Below are positions 1 through 6,038 of a DNA stretch of 37,078 nt, in pieces; position 1 is the stretch's first letter, and each line of letters begins with the position of its first letter. Origin of the DNA: Alphaproteobacteria bacterium (lineage in GTDB: Bacteria > Pseudomonadota > Alphaproteobacteria > Micavibrionales > UBA2020); contig SCTB01000132.1 in the NCBI GenBank assembly GCA_004297545.1, forward strand, positions 1-37,078, in the 5' to 3' direction. The notes under the pieces were generated by a model, which was given only the letters and a program-made list of their open reading frames with translations, searched no databases and was not told the DNA's origin. A program made the position numbers and the translations under genes.

Positions 1-287
1 GCATATTTGCGAACGCTTACATAGCCGATTTCTTTCGTGAAGGCCGCGTCGATCAGCGCCATGGTGTGGACGTTGCCGATGATGGTCACGTTTGAATCTC
101 TGATGGTGCAGGAAAGCAGGCCGTTCTGCGTTTTACTGTCCTGCGCCGCCATCCAGTTTTCCACCGCTGCGTGGAAGGTGCAGGCCCGGTCGCGCGGGTC
201 TTTCTGGCCGAAGGCGCGATCCTTCAGGTGAACGGAGAAAACGCAGAATTGCTCTGCGGCAGCGCGGTTGAAATCGTCTCGGGTCAT
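1..287 (-). CDS. Hypothetical protein, C-terminally cut by the window edge
   Basis: An open frame starts at the ATG at 287 on the minus strand and runs off the left end with about 95 codons visible and no stop. The visible product begins MTRDDFNRAAAEQFCVFSVH. It has a mixed alpha/beta composition, no obvious signal peptide and no membrane segment. I do not recognise the family. The start is supported by a good promoter on the same strand at 332..360, which would give a leader of about 38 nt. The bases just before the ATG are not a clear Shine-Dalgarno sequence. Another frame at 133..336 overlaps it but looks like a shadow. Confidence 0.6.
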   Translation of the reverse strand, partial: MTRDDFNRAAAEQFCVFSVHLKDRAFGQKDPRDRACTFHAAVENWMAAQDSKTQNGLLSCTIRDSNVTIIGNVHTMALIDAAFTKEIGYVSVRKY

Positions 288-331
288 GGGAAAAGTCTTT
301 TGGTTGTGGATTCTTTCTATTCGGCCGGGCC

Positions 332-360
332 AGCATAGCATTGCTTTTTCATAATGACAA
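332..360 (-). promoter_or_regulatory. Sigma70-type promoter for the partial gene at 1..287
   Basis: On the minus strand a TTGTCA -35 (355..360) and a TATGCT -10 (332..337) are separated by exactly 17 bp. Transcription would start near 325, about 38 nt before the ATG at 287. Confidence 0.5.
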
Positions 361-629
361 TATTTATGGGATTTATGCTGGGATATCAATGACTAGCTGA
401 AAAACTTTAGTGATCATCCCGTGCAGCATGCATCTTACCGCGTCGACTCGATTGTAACCATCCCAAGCAAACAAACCCCACAAAAACCCCCTGATTCTCC
501 GCCTTTATATGACCGGTTTGTATCAATAGGATACAGCCGTTTGGTTACTGTGAGTTAATTATAATCCAGTAAAAACAAGGAATTATTTGAAATTTGAAAA
601 TTTGCAATCCAAATAATGAATCCCAATGC
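361..629. other. AT-rich intergenic stretch with no gene seen
   Basis: This gap between divergent genes holds no credible ORF or tRNA. A TATAAT at 560..565 has no -35 at an acceptable distance, so I do not call it a promoter. Base composition is lower in GC than the neighbouring genes. Confidence 0.4.
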
Positions 630-658
630 TTGACCAGTATATCCATCTTGGGTATGCT
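630..658 (+). promoter_or_regulatory. Promoter giving a probable leaderless mRNA
   Basis: TTGACC (630..635) and TATGCT (653..658) are separated by 17 bp. The -10 ends only 7 nt before the ATG at 666, so the expected start of transcription falls on or next to the start codon. There is no room for a Shine-Dalgarno sequence. Confidence 0.6.
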
Positions 659-665
659 CTAAATC

Positions 666-1004
666 ATGACGAGCAACGAAACACAGAAAATGCTATTGGA
701 CCGCAGGGCGGCGGTTGCTGCTGAGCTGGAAATGATTGACAGGATGCTTGCAGCCAGTGGCATTGCAATCCCCAAACAGGTCCGGAAAGCGGGCCCTGAC
801 ACCACAACAAATGGACAGAAGGTGCTGTCAGTGTTGAGTGAGGCACCTGCTGGTATGAAGACTGCGCAGGTGGTCGAGAGGGTGAAGGAAAAATTCGGTA
901 AAGACCTAAACCTTAAGCACTGCAGTTCAATTCTTTCCGTGATGCGGCATGAAAAAAGGCAAGTCACGCTAGATGAGGTAAACGGTGTTTGGAAAAAAGT
1001 TTAA
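666..1004 (+). CDS. Small hypothetical protein with a wing-helix-like C-terminal half
   Basis: A 112-residue soluble protein. Residues 1-35 form a charged helix (MTSNETQKMLLDRRAAVAAE and onward) that could be a short coiled coil. Residues about 48-110 read as a small winged-helix-like domain: a helix with GQKVLSVLSEAPAGMK, a second helix TAQVVERVKEKFG, a third helix around HCSSILSVMRHEKR, and a final strand pair ending in GVWKKV. That pattern is often seen in DNA-binding or protein-binding helix-turn-helix domains, but I cannot place it in a named family. No signal peptide or membrane segment is present. The gene stands alone, with a promoter at 630..658 and a hairpin at 1035..1056 after the stop. 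A regulatory role is inference from the fold only. Confidence 0.7.
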   Translation: MTSNETQKMLLDRRAAVAAELEMIDRMLAASGIAIPKQVRKAGPDTTTNGQKVLSVLSEAPAGMKTAQVVERVKEKFGKDLNLKHCSSILSVMRHEKRQVTLDEVNGVWKKV

Positions 1005-1034
1005 ATTCTTCAGCGTGATGCCAAGAATCGAAAA

Positions 1035-1056
1035 CCCCAGATGCGGACATCTGGGG
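1035..1056 (+). terminator. Hairpin downstream of the 666..1004 gene
   Basis: A perfect 9-bp stem (CCCCAGATG 1035..1043 with CATCTGGGG 1048..1056) has the tetraloop CGGA and is preceded by AAAA. The downstream bases CTTCGTTG are not a strong T tract, so it may be a weak terminator. Confidence 0.5.
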
Positions 1057-1113
1057 CTTCGTTGTGATACTGTCCGCAAAACTCACCCGATTGTTCAGAA
1101 AGGAGGACGTTTC

Positions 1114-1146
1114 ATGGCTTGGTATCGCCAGCCCTCGTTATCCTGA
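1114..1146 (+). CDS. Possible 10-codon leader peptide
   Basis: ATG at 1114 is preceded at good spacing by AAGGAGG and opens a frame encoding MAWYRQPSLS before a TGA at 1144..1146. The end of the frame lies inside one hairpin (GCCCTC 1131..1136 with GAGGGC 1145..1150), and a second hairpin follows at 1158..1173. A strong ribosome site, a tiny ORF and stem-loops together resemble a translated leader. The 45-residue gene at 1263..1400 is the only candidate target. Expression is unproven. Confidence 0.3.
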   Translation: MAWYRQPSLS

Positions 1147-1157
1147 GGGCAGGGGGC

Positions 1158-1173
1158 AGGGGCATAAGCCCCT
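1158..1173 (+). promoter_or_regulatory. Hairpin after the leader ORF
   Basis: AGGGGC (1158..1163) pairs with GCCCCT (1168..1173) across an ATAA loop and is followed by TCCTTCCTCATT. It could be an attenuator-type or ordinary terminator. Confidence 0.35.
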
Positions 1174-1189
1174 TCCTTCCTCATTATAT

Positions 1190-1210
1190 ACTAACCGACA
1201 TTAGGTTAGT
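1190..1210. promoter_or_regulatory. Perfect 7-bp inverted repeat, candidate operator
   Basis: ACTAACC (1190..1196) and GGTTAGT (1204..1210) are exact inverted copies around GACATTA. The palindrome lies between the hairpin at 1158..1173 and the small gene at 1263 and overlaps an AT-rich TTATATA stretch. The symmetry suits a dimeric repressor. A one-mismatch TTAG-N7-TTAA follows directly at 1206..1220. Confidence 0.4.
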
Positions 1211-1262
1211 CAATCATTAATTTCCAGATTCCATCGGGTCTGGTTCAACAATGAGGTAACAG

Positions 1263-1400
1263 ATGGCCAAAAAGCAATCTGGTAATAAAGCCTCGTCCAT
1301 TGCTGGCAGAGTTCTTGCTGGCGAAAAACCGACGCTGAAGCAGGTCAGAACTCTCGCCGCTTCGGTACTTGGTCAGGACGAGAAGAAGGGTAAGAGGTAA
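1263..1400 (+). CDS. 45-residue basic protein of a small uncharacterised family
   Basis: ATG at 1263 is preceded by GAGGTAAC at normal spacing and the frame runs to a TAA at 1398..1400. The product starts MAKKQSGNKASSIAGRVLAG and ends in a lysine/arginine-rich tail. The pattern (K-x-S-G-x-x-A-S-S-x-A-x-x-V-L, then K-x-x-x-x-L-A-x-S-V-L-x-Q) resembles very small conserved bacterial proteins of unknown function that I remember from phage, plasmid and chromosomal contexts; I cannot name an accession. No membrane segment is present. The palindrome at 1190..1210 suggests regulated expression. Function is unknown. Confidence 0.65.
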   Translation: MAKKQSGNKASSIAGRVLAGEKPTLKQVRTLAASVLGQDEKKGKR

Positions 1401-1438
1401 GCTCCGGCTCCTCTATCGTTTACTGATACTACGCAGTG

Positions 1439-1470
1439 TGCAGGTATCCGGATAACAACGGGTACCTGCA
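1439..1470 (-). terminator. Imperfect hairpin downstream of the ABC exporter gene
   Basis: TGCAGGTATCC (1439..1449) pairs with GGGTACCTGCA (1460..1470) with one mismatch. It lies just after the stop of the minus-strand gene at 1480. There is no T tract. The TGCAGGT...ACCTGCA core also occurs in the larger hairpin at 3362..3418 at the other end of the same gene. Confidence 0.45.
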
Positions 1471-1479
1471 TACTCACCC

Positions 1480-3267
1480 TCAATCCTCCACAATAAACCC
1501 GCCCGACTGCAGCCTGAAGAACCCGGCGTAGATGCCGTTGTCATTCGCGACGAGTTCGGCGTGGGTGCCTTCTTCGACGATTTTTCCCTTGTCGAAGACA
1601 AGAATGCGGTCGGCATCGAGGATGGTGGAGAGGCGATGCGCGATCATGATGGAGGTGCGGCCGTGGGTGAGAGTGTGCAGCGCGTCCTGAATCGCTTTCT
1701 CGCTTGCGGAATCGAGAGAGCTGGTTGCTTCGTCGAGGATAAGGATGGGCCGGTCGGCGAGGATGGCGCGGGCGATGGCGATGCGCTGGCGCTCGCCGCC
1801 GGAGAGCTTGATGCCGCGTTCGCCCACCAGCGTTTCGTATTTCTGCGGCAGGCTTTCGATAAATTCGTCGATATGCGCAAGGCGCGCGGCTTCGCGGATT
1901 TCATTCATCGTGGCGGCTGTCTTGGCGTAGGCGATGTTTTCCTTGAGAGAACGGTGAAAGAGGATGGGGTCCTGCGGCACCAGCGAAATCGCGCTGCGCA
2001 GCGAATGGCGCGAGCCTTTGGCGATATCCTGCCCGTCGATAAGAATTCGACCTTCCTGCGGCAGGTACAATAGCTGCAGCAGGCGCACGAAACTTGTCTT
2101 GCCGCTGCCCGAATGGCCGACAAGCGCGATACGCTCGCCCGCGCGGATGCTGACGGCAAGGTCCTTGAAAATCGGCGATGTCTTGCCGGGATAGGTAAAG
2201 CTGATGTTGTCGAACGTAATCGCGCCGTCGCGGATATTCAGCGCGGGCAGCTCCGGATGCGCGGGCACTTCGGGTTCCTCCGCCATGATGCGGATGATGG
2301 CGTGAAGGTCGTAGGAGGCGGTGAGCAGGTTCTTGATATTCTCGCCGAGCTCGCGAATGTATGACTGCATGATGGTATAGGCGAAGGCAAGATAGGCCAT
2401 GCTTTCGACCGTGGCCTTGCCCTGGAACAGGTACCAGGTGCCGCCGCCCAGCAGCAGCGCCAGCATCCCGCATAATAACATTCTTTGAATGAAGGCTGCC
2501 GTATTGCCCATGACATAGGCGCGCACGTTCTTGATTCGCAGGGCGCCGGTGATGTCGAAAAACTGCGTCAGTTCGTATTTTTCCTGCGCGTAGGATTTCG
2601 TCGTCGGGATCCCGACCACGCTGTCGGCCAGATGCGCGCCGAAGCCATCCTGCGCGTCGGCATAGGCCCCCTGCGCCGGGCCGGAAACCTTGAACACAAG
2701 GAAGGCGCTGACGATGGACAACAGGACAAGATAGGCGACCATCAGCGCCGCCAGCATCGGGAAGCGCAGGGCCAGAAACGCCGTCGTGAAGGTCAGGACG
2801 ATGGCCGTCGGTATGATGCGCAGGATGACCTGATCCTCGAAAGTCTCGATCTTGGTGCGCGCGCGGTTGATTTTCGAGATAATCGCGCCGGTGAAGGTAT
2901 TGGAGAAGAAGGTTTCGGGCAGTTTATAGATATGCGCGAAGGCGTCATCCAGCACCGCCTTGAAGATATGCGTCTCAAACGAATTGTAGAAAAGATACGA
3001 AATGCAGAACAGCACCGCCTGCGCGACGTAAGCGCCCAGGAAGATGGCAAGGCAGGTGATAATGATATCATGGTCCTTGTCCTCGCGGATGGCGCCCAGG
3101 AAATTGGACAGCGCGTTGGGTATATAGGTTTCAATGATGGCCGCCGTGACCACGAGGATAAGTATCACCGCCAGCTTTCCCGGCTGCCGCACCCAATACC
3201 CTGCCGCGAAGCGCAGCACGTCGGTAAAGGAGATCTTCATTTTGGTGTCTTCGGGTTCGGCGGTCAT
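1480..3267 (-). CDS. ABC exporter, fused permease and ATPase (MsbA/ABCB type)
   Basis: A 595-residue half-transporter that would homodimerise in the inner membrane and use ATP to export a substrate, perhaps a lipid or peptide. Residues about 15-330 are the six-helix exporter domain, with hydrophobic segments near 33-50, 70-93, 150-168, 172-193 and 262-282. The nucleotide-binding domain follows: Walker A GHSGSGKTS at 384-392, Q-loop Q432 in VPQDP, signature LSGGERQ at 488-494, Walker B ILILDE at 508-513 and switch His544. All catalytic motifs are intact. The start at 3267 gives the usual family length; a second ATG nine codons in (MKISFTDV) is possible. The gene is monocistronic between two hairpins. 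Substrate cannot be told from the sequence. Confidence 0.93.
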   Translation of the reverse strand: MTAEPEDTKMKISFTDVLRFAAGYWVRQPGKLAVILILVVTAAIIETYIPNALSNFLGAIREDKDHDIIITCLAIFLGAYVAQAVLFCISYLFYNSFETHIFKAVLDDAFAHIYKLPETFFSNTFTGAIISKINRARTKIETFEDQVILRIIPTAIVLTFTTAFLALRFPMLAALMVAYLVLLSIVSAFLVFKVSGPAQGAYADAQDGFGAHLADSVVGIPTTKSYAQEKYELTQFFDITGALRIKNVRAYVMGNTAAFIQRMLLCGMLALLLGGGTWYLFQGKATVESMAYLAFAYTIMQSYIRELGENIKNLLTASYDLHAIIRIMAEEPEVPAHPELPALNIRDGAITFDNISFTYPGKTSPIFKDLAVSIRAGERIALVGHSGSGKTSFVRLLQLLYLPQEGRILIDGQDIAKGSRHSLRSAISLVPQDPILFHRSLKENIAYAKTAATMNEIREAARLAHIDEFIESLPQKYETLVGERGIKLSGGERQRIAIARAILADRPILILDEATSSLDSASEKAIQDALHTLTHGRTSIMIAHRLSTILDADRILVFDKGKIVEEGTHAELVANDNGIYAGFFRLQSGGFIVED

Positions 3268-3361
3268 GGGGGCCTGATGCTAGGGGTCAGGCATCATAGG
3301 CGGTTTTGCGTTGCGGTTCAAATGACGTCAATGCCGTTGCAATAATGCATTTCGGTCCGGG

Positions 3362-3418
3362 AAGTACCCTCACCCATGCAGGTCCCCGTTAAGGGGACCT
3401 GCATGGGTGAGGGTACTT
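3362..3418 (-). terminator. Perfect 26-bp inverted repeat with a 5-nt loop
   Basis: The arm 3362..3387 is exactly complementary to 3393..3418 around GTTAA. It lies after the stop of the minus-strand gene at 3430 and about 95 bp before the ABC exporter start. The only T residues after the stem are two on either strand, so it is not a classical intrinsic terminator, although a stem this long could stop polymerase. It shares TGCAGGT/ACCTGCA with the hairpin at 1439..1470. Confidence 0.6.
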
Positions 3419-3429
3419 TCAGATGATGA

Positions 3430-3867
3430 TTAAGGCTTCGGCGCGTCGGGCTGCGATGCGGGGGCGTCGGGCTTTTTGAGCGCGGTCACGGCAGCAACGG
3501 AGGGAAGCTGGCGCACCTTGTCGGCGAAGGCTTCGTCGCACTTCAGCAGCACACGGCCGTTCTTTTCCAGCTTCACCTCGAAATCGCCTTCCTTGTAGCT
3601 GTAGCCGGTGTTTTCGGTCATTGTCGTGGGGTCGAAATAGCCTTTGGCCACTTTTTCCGTGTTCGCCAGCGCCATGATGGCGACCGCCACCTTGTCCGCC
3701 GCGCGATAATCCGAATAGAGGTCGAAGTAATCCTTGATGCTCTCCGCGATGGTTCTGGACGGGGTCGCGCTTTCGACAACGTAGTCGTAGCGGCTTTCAT
3801 CCGAAGCGACGGTGGCCTGAAGGTTGAAGTAGTCCTTGATGCGCTGGGCGATGCGGTTGGTGAACAT
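3430..3867 (-). CDS. Hypothetical protein, 145 residues
   Basis: No family recognised. The product starts MFTNRIAQRIKDYFNLQATV. Two similar segments, IKDYFNL near residue 9 and IKDYFDL near 44, hint at a short internal repeat. A mixed domain follows, then a proline/alanine-rich tail ending PDAPKP. No signal peptide or membrane span. I chose the start at 3867 because a promoter (3907..3935) would start transcription near 3897, after the upstream ATG at 3918, and because AAGAGAG precedes 3867; the longer form from 3918 (162 residues) cannot be excluded. The tail resembles those of the neighbouring genes at 4000 and 5225. Function unknown. Confidence 0.65.
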   Translation of the reverse strand: MFTNRIAQRIKDYFNLQATVASDESRYDYVVESATPSRTIAESIKDYFDLYSDYRAADKVAVAIMALANTEKVAKGYFDPTTMTENTGYSYKEGDFEVKLEKNGRVLLKCDEAFADKVRQLPSVAAVTALKKPDAPASQPDAPKP

Positions 3868-3906
3868 GGCGGGCACTCTCTTGAATAAAGGGTCTGTTGC
3901 CAGGAT

Positions 3907-3935
3907 GTCATAAAACATCCATGTCCGTCCGTCAA
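3907..3935 (-). promoter_or_regulatory. Candidate promoter for the 3430..3867 gene
   Basis: On the minus strand TTGACG (3930..3935) and TATGAC (3907..3912) are 17 bp apart. It overlaps the alternative ATG at 3918 and so argues for the downstream start. Confidence 0.4.
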
Positions 3936-3999
3936 GGTGGTTTTCGGTAATGTTTCAAAATATCATTTATTTACTGAGGTTTAAGTTCGAATTGGCGGT

Positions 4000-4641
4000 T
4001 CAGGGCTTCGGCGCGTTTTTGCCGCCGCCGTCCATGTCGCGGCGGCTGAGGAGAATGTCGGCGCGCTCGGCGTTGATGAAGGAGGCAGGGTCGCTGCCGA
4101 TGCGGCCTAAGAGAATGCCGGCATCGGCCTCGGAAACCGCAGGCAGCACGCGCGTGCCGGTGCCGATGACGTTGGAAAGGCCGACGTAATGCTTTTCCTT
4201 CTGATCGTAATCCACGCCAAGGATGTATTCGACCGTCTTGCGGTCGTCGCGCACGGTCAGCTCGCGGGATTCCAGGTCGCCCGCGTCGTATTTCTGCCCG
4301 TCCGTATCCCTAGAAAAATCGCGGCCCATGCGGTGGACCAGATAATCGGAGACGGTGATCTCGCGTCCATCGACCTTCCTGGTCGATATGACTTCCAGCA
4401 TCGTCACCGTCGTGCCGCTGTAGGCGCCGATGCCGCTTCTCTCGAGGTTGATCTCGAAGCCGCGTTTTTTCATGTAGTCGGCATAGTCGGTGATATCAAA
4501 ATCGCCCAGCATGACTTTTTCCTGCGGGCTTTGCGTTGTCTGCTCGATGGCGGTTTTTTCAGGCGGCTGTGCTTTCGCCTCCGGCGCCATGAATGACGAA
4601 CCGGCAAGCACAGTGCCTACGATCAAGTCCCTGAATTGCAT
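4000..4641 (-). CDS. Hypothetical exported protein, 213 residues
   Basis: The product starts MQFRDLIVGTVLAGSSFMAP, a typical Sec signal peptide likely cut after AKA near residue 24 (PEAKA/Q). The mature part is hydrophilic and ends DGGGKNAPKP. No catalytic motif or known domain is visible. The start at 4641 is preferred over the ATG at 4665 because a GGGGGT sequence lies close upstream of 4641 and the signal peptide then starts cleanly. The two minus-strand neighbours at 3430 and 5225 have similar Ala-Pro tails, but spacing and separate leaders suggest they are transcribed separately. Likely periplasmic; function unknown. Confidence 0.7.
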   Translation of the reverse strand: MQFRDLIVGTVLAGSSFMAPEAKAQPPEKTAIEQTTQSPQEKVMLGDFDITDYADYMKKRGFEINLERSGIGAYSGTTVTMLEVISTRKVDGREITVSDYLVHRMGRDFSRDTDGQKYDAGDLESRELTVRDDRKTVEYILGVDYDQKEKHYVGLSNVIGTGTRVLPAVSEADAGILLGRIGSDPASFINAERADILLSRRDMDGGGKNAPKP

Positions 4642-4744
4642 GCTAACCCCCGAAAGAATATACATAAAGTATACCGGAATTCATGGACGGAGGCAATGAA
4701 TTGAACTAAAAATCCAGTTATTTCAATGAAATCATGAAGATTGT

Positions 4745-4773
4745 TTGACGATAGGCAAGCACAAGTATACCAT
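4745..4773 (+). promoter_or_regulatory. Weak candidate promoter for the 4844..5230 gene
   Basis: TTGACG (4745..4750) is followed by TACCAT at a 17-bp spacing (4768..4773), inside AAGTATACCATAAT. The -10 match is mediocre. It would give a leader of about 65 nt. Confidence 0.3.
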
Positions 4774-4843
4774 AATCAAGTTCAATTCAAAGGTAGAGTA
4801 GCAGGACAGCGGTACATGCCCCGTGCCGTTTAAGGAATATGTT

Positions 4844-5230
4844 GTGACAGAAGAATATGATCCAGAAATGACGACTATGCCCGACGGCACCCGTGAGTGG
4901 CACCGGGACGGCAAGCGTCACCGCGACGGCGGTCCCGCGATCGAATGGTTCGACGGCACCAAGGTCTGGTTCCGCCACGGTCAGCTCCACCGCGAGGACG
5001 GGCCGGCCTATGAAGGCCGCGACGGGGACAAGCAGTACCACCTGTTCGATGAAGAATTGTCCTATCCCGAATTTGCCAGGCGCGTCGCGGAAATGCGGCA
5101 GAAGCAACATGCACAGCGCATGGCCGAAAATTCAGCCTTGATGGAAGCCATCGATAGACACATCGAACTGCAGGAGCCGGTTACGGTTCAGAAGCCTCTC
5201 CGGCTGAAGAGGAATGCGCCCGGATTATGA
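4844..5230 (+). CDS. Small HRxxGPA-repeat protein with C-terminal KPLRL module
   Basis: About 128 residues, no signal peptide. Residues about 12-75 contain three units of 22-23 residues of the form DGTxxWxxxGxxHRxxGPAxE: the first has HRDGGPA, the second HREDGPA, the third is degenerate. The units recall MORN-like antitoxin-free repeat proteins found in phages and bacteria, but I cannot assign a Pfam entry. A charged helix follows (residues about 80-115), then a tail with TVQKPLRLKRNAPGL. The GTG at 4844 is preferred over the GTG at 4823 because AAGGA sits 7 nt upstream, giving MTEEYDPEM, similar to MTEAL in its paralogue at 18328..18729. The gene overlaps the convergent gene at 5225 by 6 bp. 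Function unknown; binding or scaffolding is a guess from the repeats. Confidence 0.7.
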   Translation: MTEEYDPEMTTMPDGTREWHRDGKRHRDGGPAIEWFDGTKVWFRHGQLHREDGPAYEGRDGDKQYHLFDEELSYPEFARRVAEMRQKQHAQRMAENSALMEAIDRHIELQEPVTVQKPLRLKRNAPGL

Positions 5231-5899
5231 ACGGGGGGCGTTCTTCGGCGCCGCGGGTTTCTTCGTCTTTGCGGCGGCGGAATAGGCCGCTACTTCCGTT
5301 TCTCCCTTTGCGATGGGAACGAGCAGGGAGCCCACGGTGGAGCCCTTCTTGACGATACGCCCGACGTTGGACGCGACAGCAATGGCTCGAACAATGTCTT
5401 CGACCAGGTTCTGGACGCTGGCGGAGTTAAGCTCTTCCCGTACTCCCCGCTCGTAGGCGCCGCCCGCCAGAAAATCGTTGATGGACCTGACGGCATTCGG
5501 GGATGTGGCGGAAATGTACTGAATATCCGGCGCTGCGCTGCCTTCGGCGATTTTGGCAGGGCCGACGACCAGCGTACGGTTCAGCAGCGTATCGTCGATA
5601 ACCGGCATATAGACGGTCTTGCCCTTATGTTCCGCTTCGATCATCGTCATCCGGAAACCTGATGGATGCTTGCCCATGAGGATATCCAGCCCGGCGCGGG
5701 CGCCGGGCGTATACTGATAGTCGTCGGTCAGCTGCTGATCCATATCCTTAAGGAAGAAGGCTTCTTTTTTTTCACCGGACAGCTGGGCGACCACCCGCTT
5801 GAAGTTCGCCAGCGCCGAACTGTCATGGTCGTCCATATCATAGACTGCCACTGCTGAAAAATTTGGCGAGAGCTGTCTGGACGGGGTTTTTGCAACCAT
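5225..5899 (-). CDS. Hypothetical protein, 224 residues
   Basis: No family recognised. The product starts MVAKTPSRQLSPNFSAVAVY and has an alpha/beta central part (about 15-150) and a helical part (about 150-205) with a hydrophobic stretch around VGSLLVPIA. The lysine/alanine/proline tail ends PKNAPRS. No signal peptide. Start at 5899 is supported by AAGAGGT at good spacing. The leader contains a CCCC-TTC-GGGG hairpin (5931..5942 region) and a T run just before the ribosome site, and an exact TTAA-N7-TTAA box lies at 5972..5986. Possible CtrA control is inferred from that box. Confidence 0.65.
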   Translation of the reverse strand: MVAKTPSRQLSPNFSAVAVYDMDDHDSSALANFKRVVAQLSGEKKEAFFLKDMDQQLTDDYQYTPGARAGLDILMGKHPSGFRMTMIEAEHKGKTVYMPVIDDTLLNRTLVVGPAKIAEGSAAPDIQYISATSPNAVRSINDFLAGGAYERGVREELNSASVQNLVEDIVRAIAVASNVGRIVKKGSTVGSLLVPIAKGETEVAAYSAAAKTKKPAAPKNAPRS

Positions 5900-5971
5900 G
5901 ATGATATACCTCTTAAAAAATGCGACTCAACCCCCGAAGGGGCGAGATAATGGTATATTAAGGAAACTTTC

Positions 5972-5986
5972 TTAAGGGGCGGTTAA
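5972..5986 (-). promoter_or_regulatory. Exact TTAA-N7-TTAA box (CtrA-type)
   Basis: TTAA (5972..5975) and TTAA (5983..5986) are separated by 7 bp; on the minus strand it reads TTAACC-N5-TTAA, matching the alphaproteobacterial CtrA consensus. It lies 73 bp upstream of the start at 5899, with TAATAT/TATACC -10 candidates between. Binding is inferred. Confidence 0.45.
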
Positions 5987-6001
5987 TGGAGGGAAATAGC
6001 C

Positions 6002-6023
6002 AAATAAAGGCGGGTTTTCGCCT
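6002..6023 (-). terminator. Intrinsic terminator of the spermidine-synthase-like gene
   Basis: On the minus strand AGGCG pairs with CGCCT (6008..6012 with 6019..6023), followed by TTATTT. It begins 16 bp after the stop of the gene at 6039. Confidence 0.55.
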
Positions 6024-6038
6024 GTGCGATCTCCGCAT

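Noticed and set aside
560..565. TATAAT as a promoter in the first intergenic region
   Set aside because: The nearest -35-like hexamer (TTGGTT at 541) is only 13 bp away and no gene begins within a sensible distance.
361..629. A tRNA or attachment site at the edge of the small-gene region
   Set aside because: No cloverleaf, TTCGAATCC-type T loop or direct repeats could be found.
2485..3345. A 286-codon plus-strand frame opposite the ABC exporter
   Set aside because: Shadow of the transporter's permease region; charged, low-complexity product.
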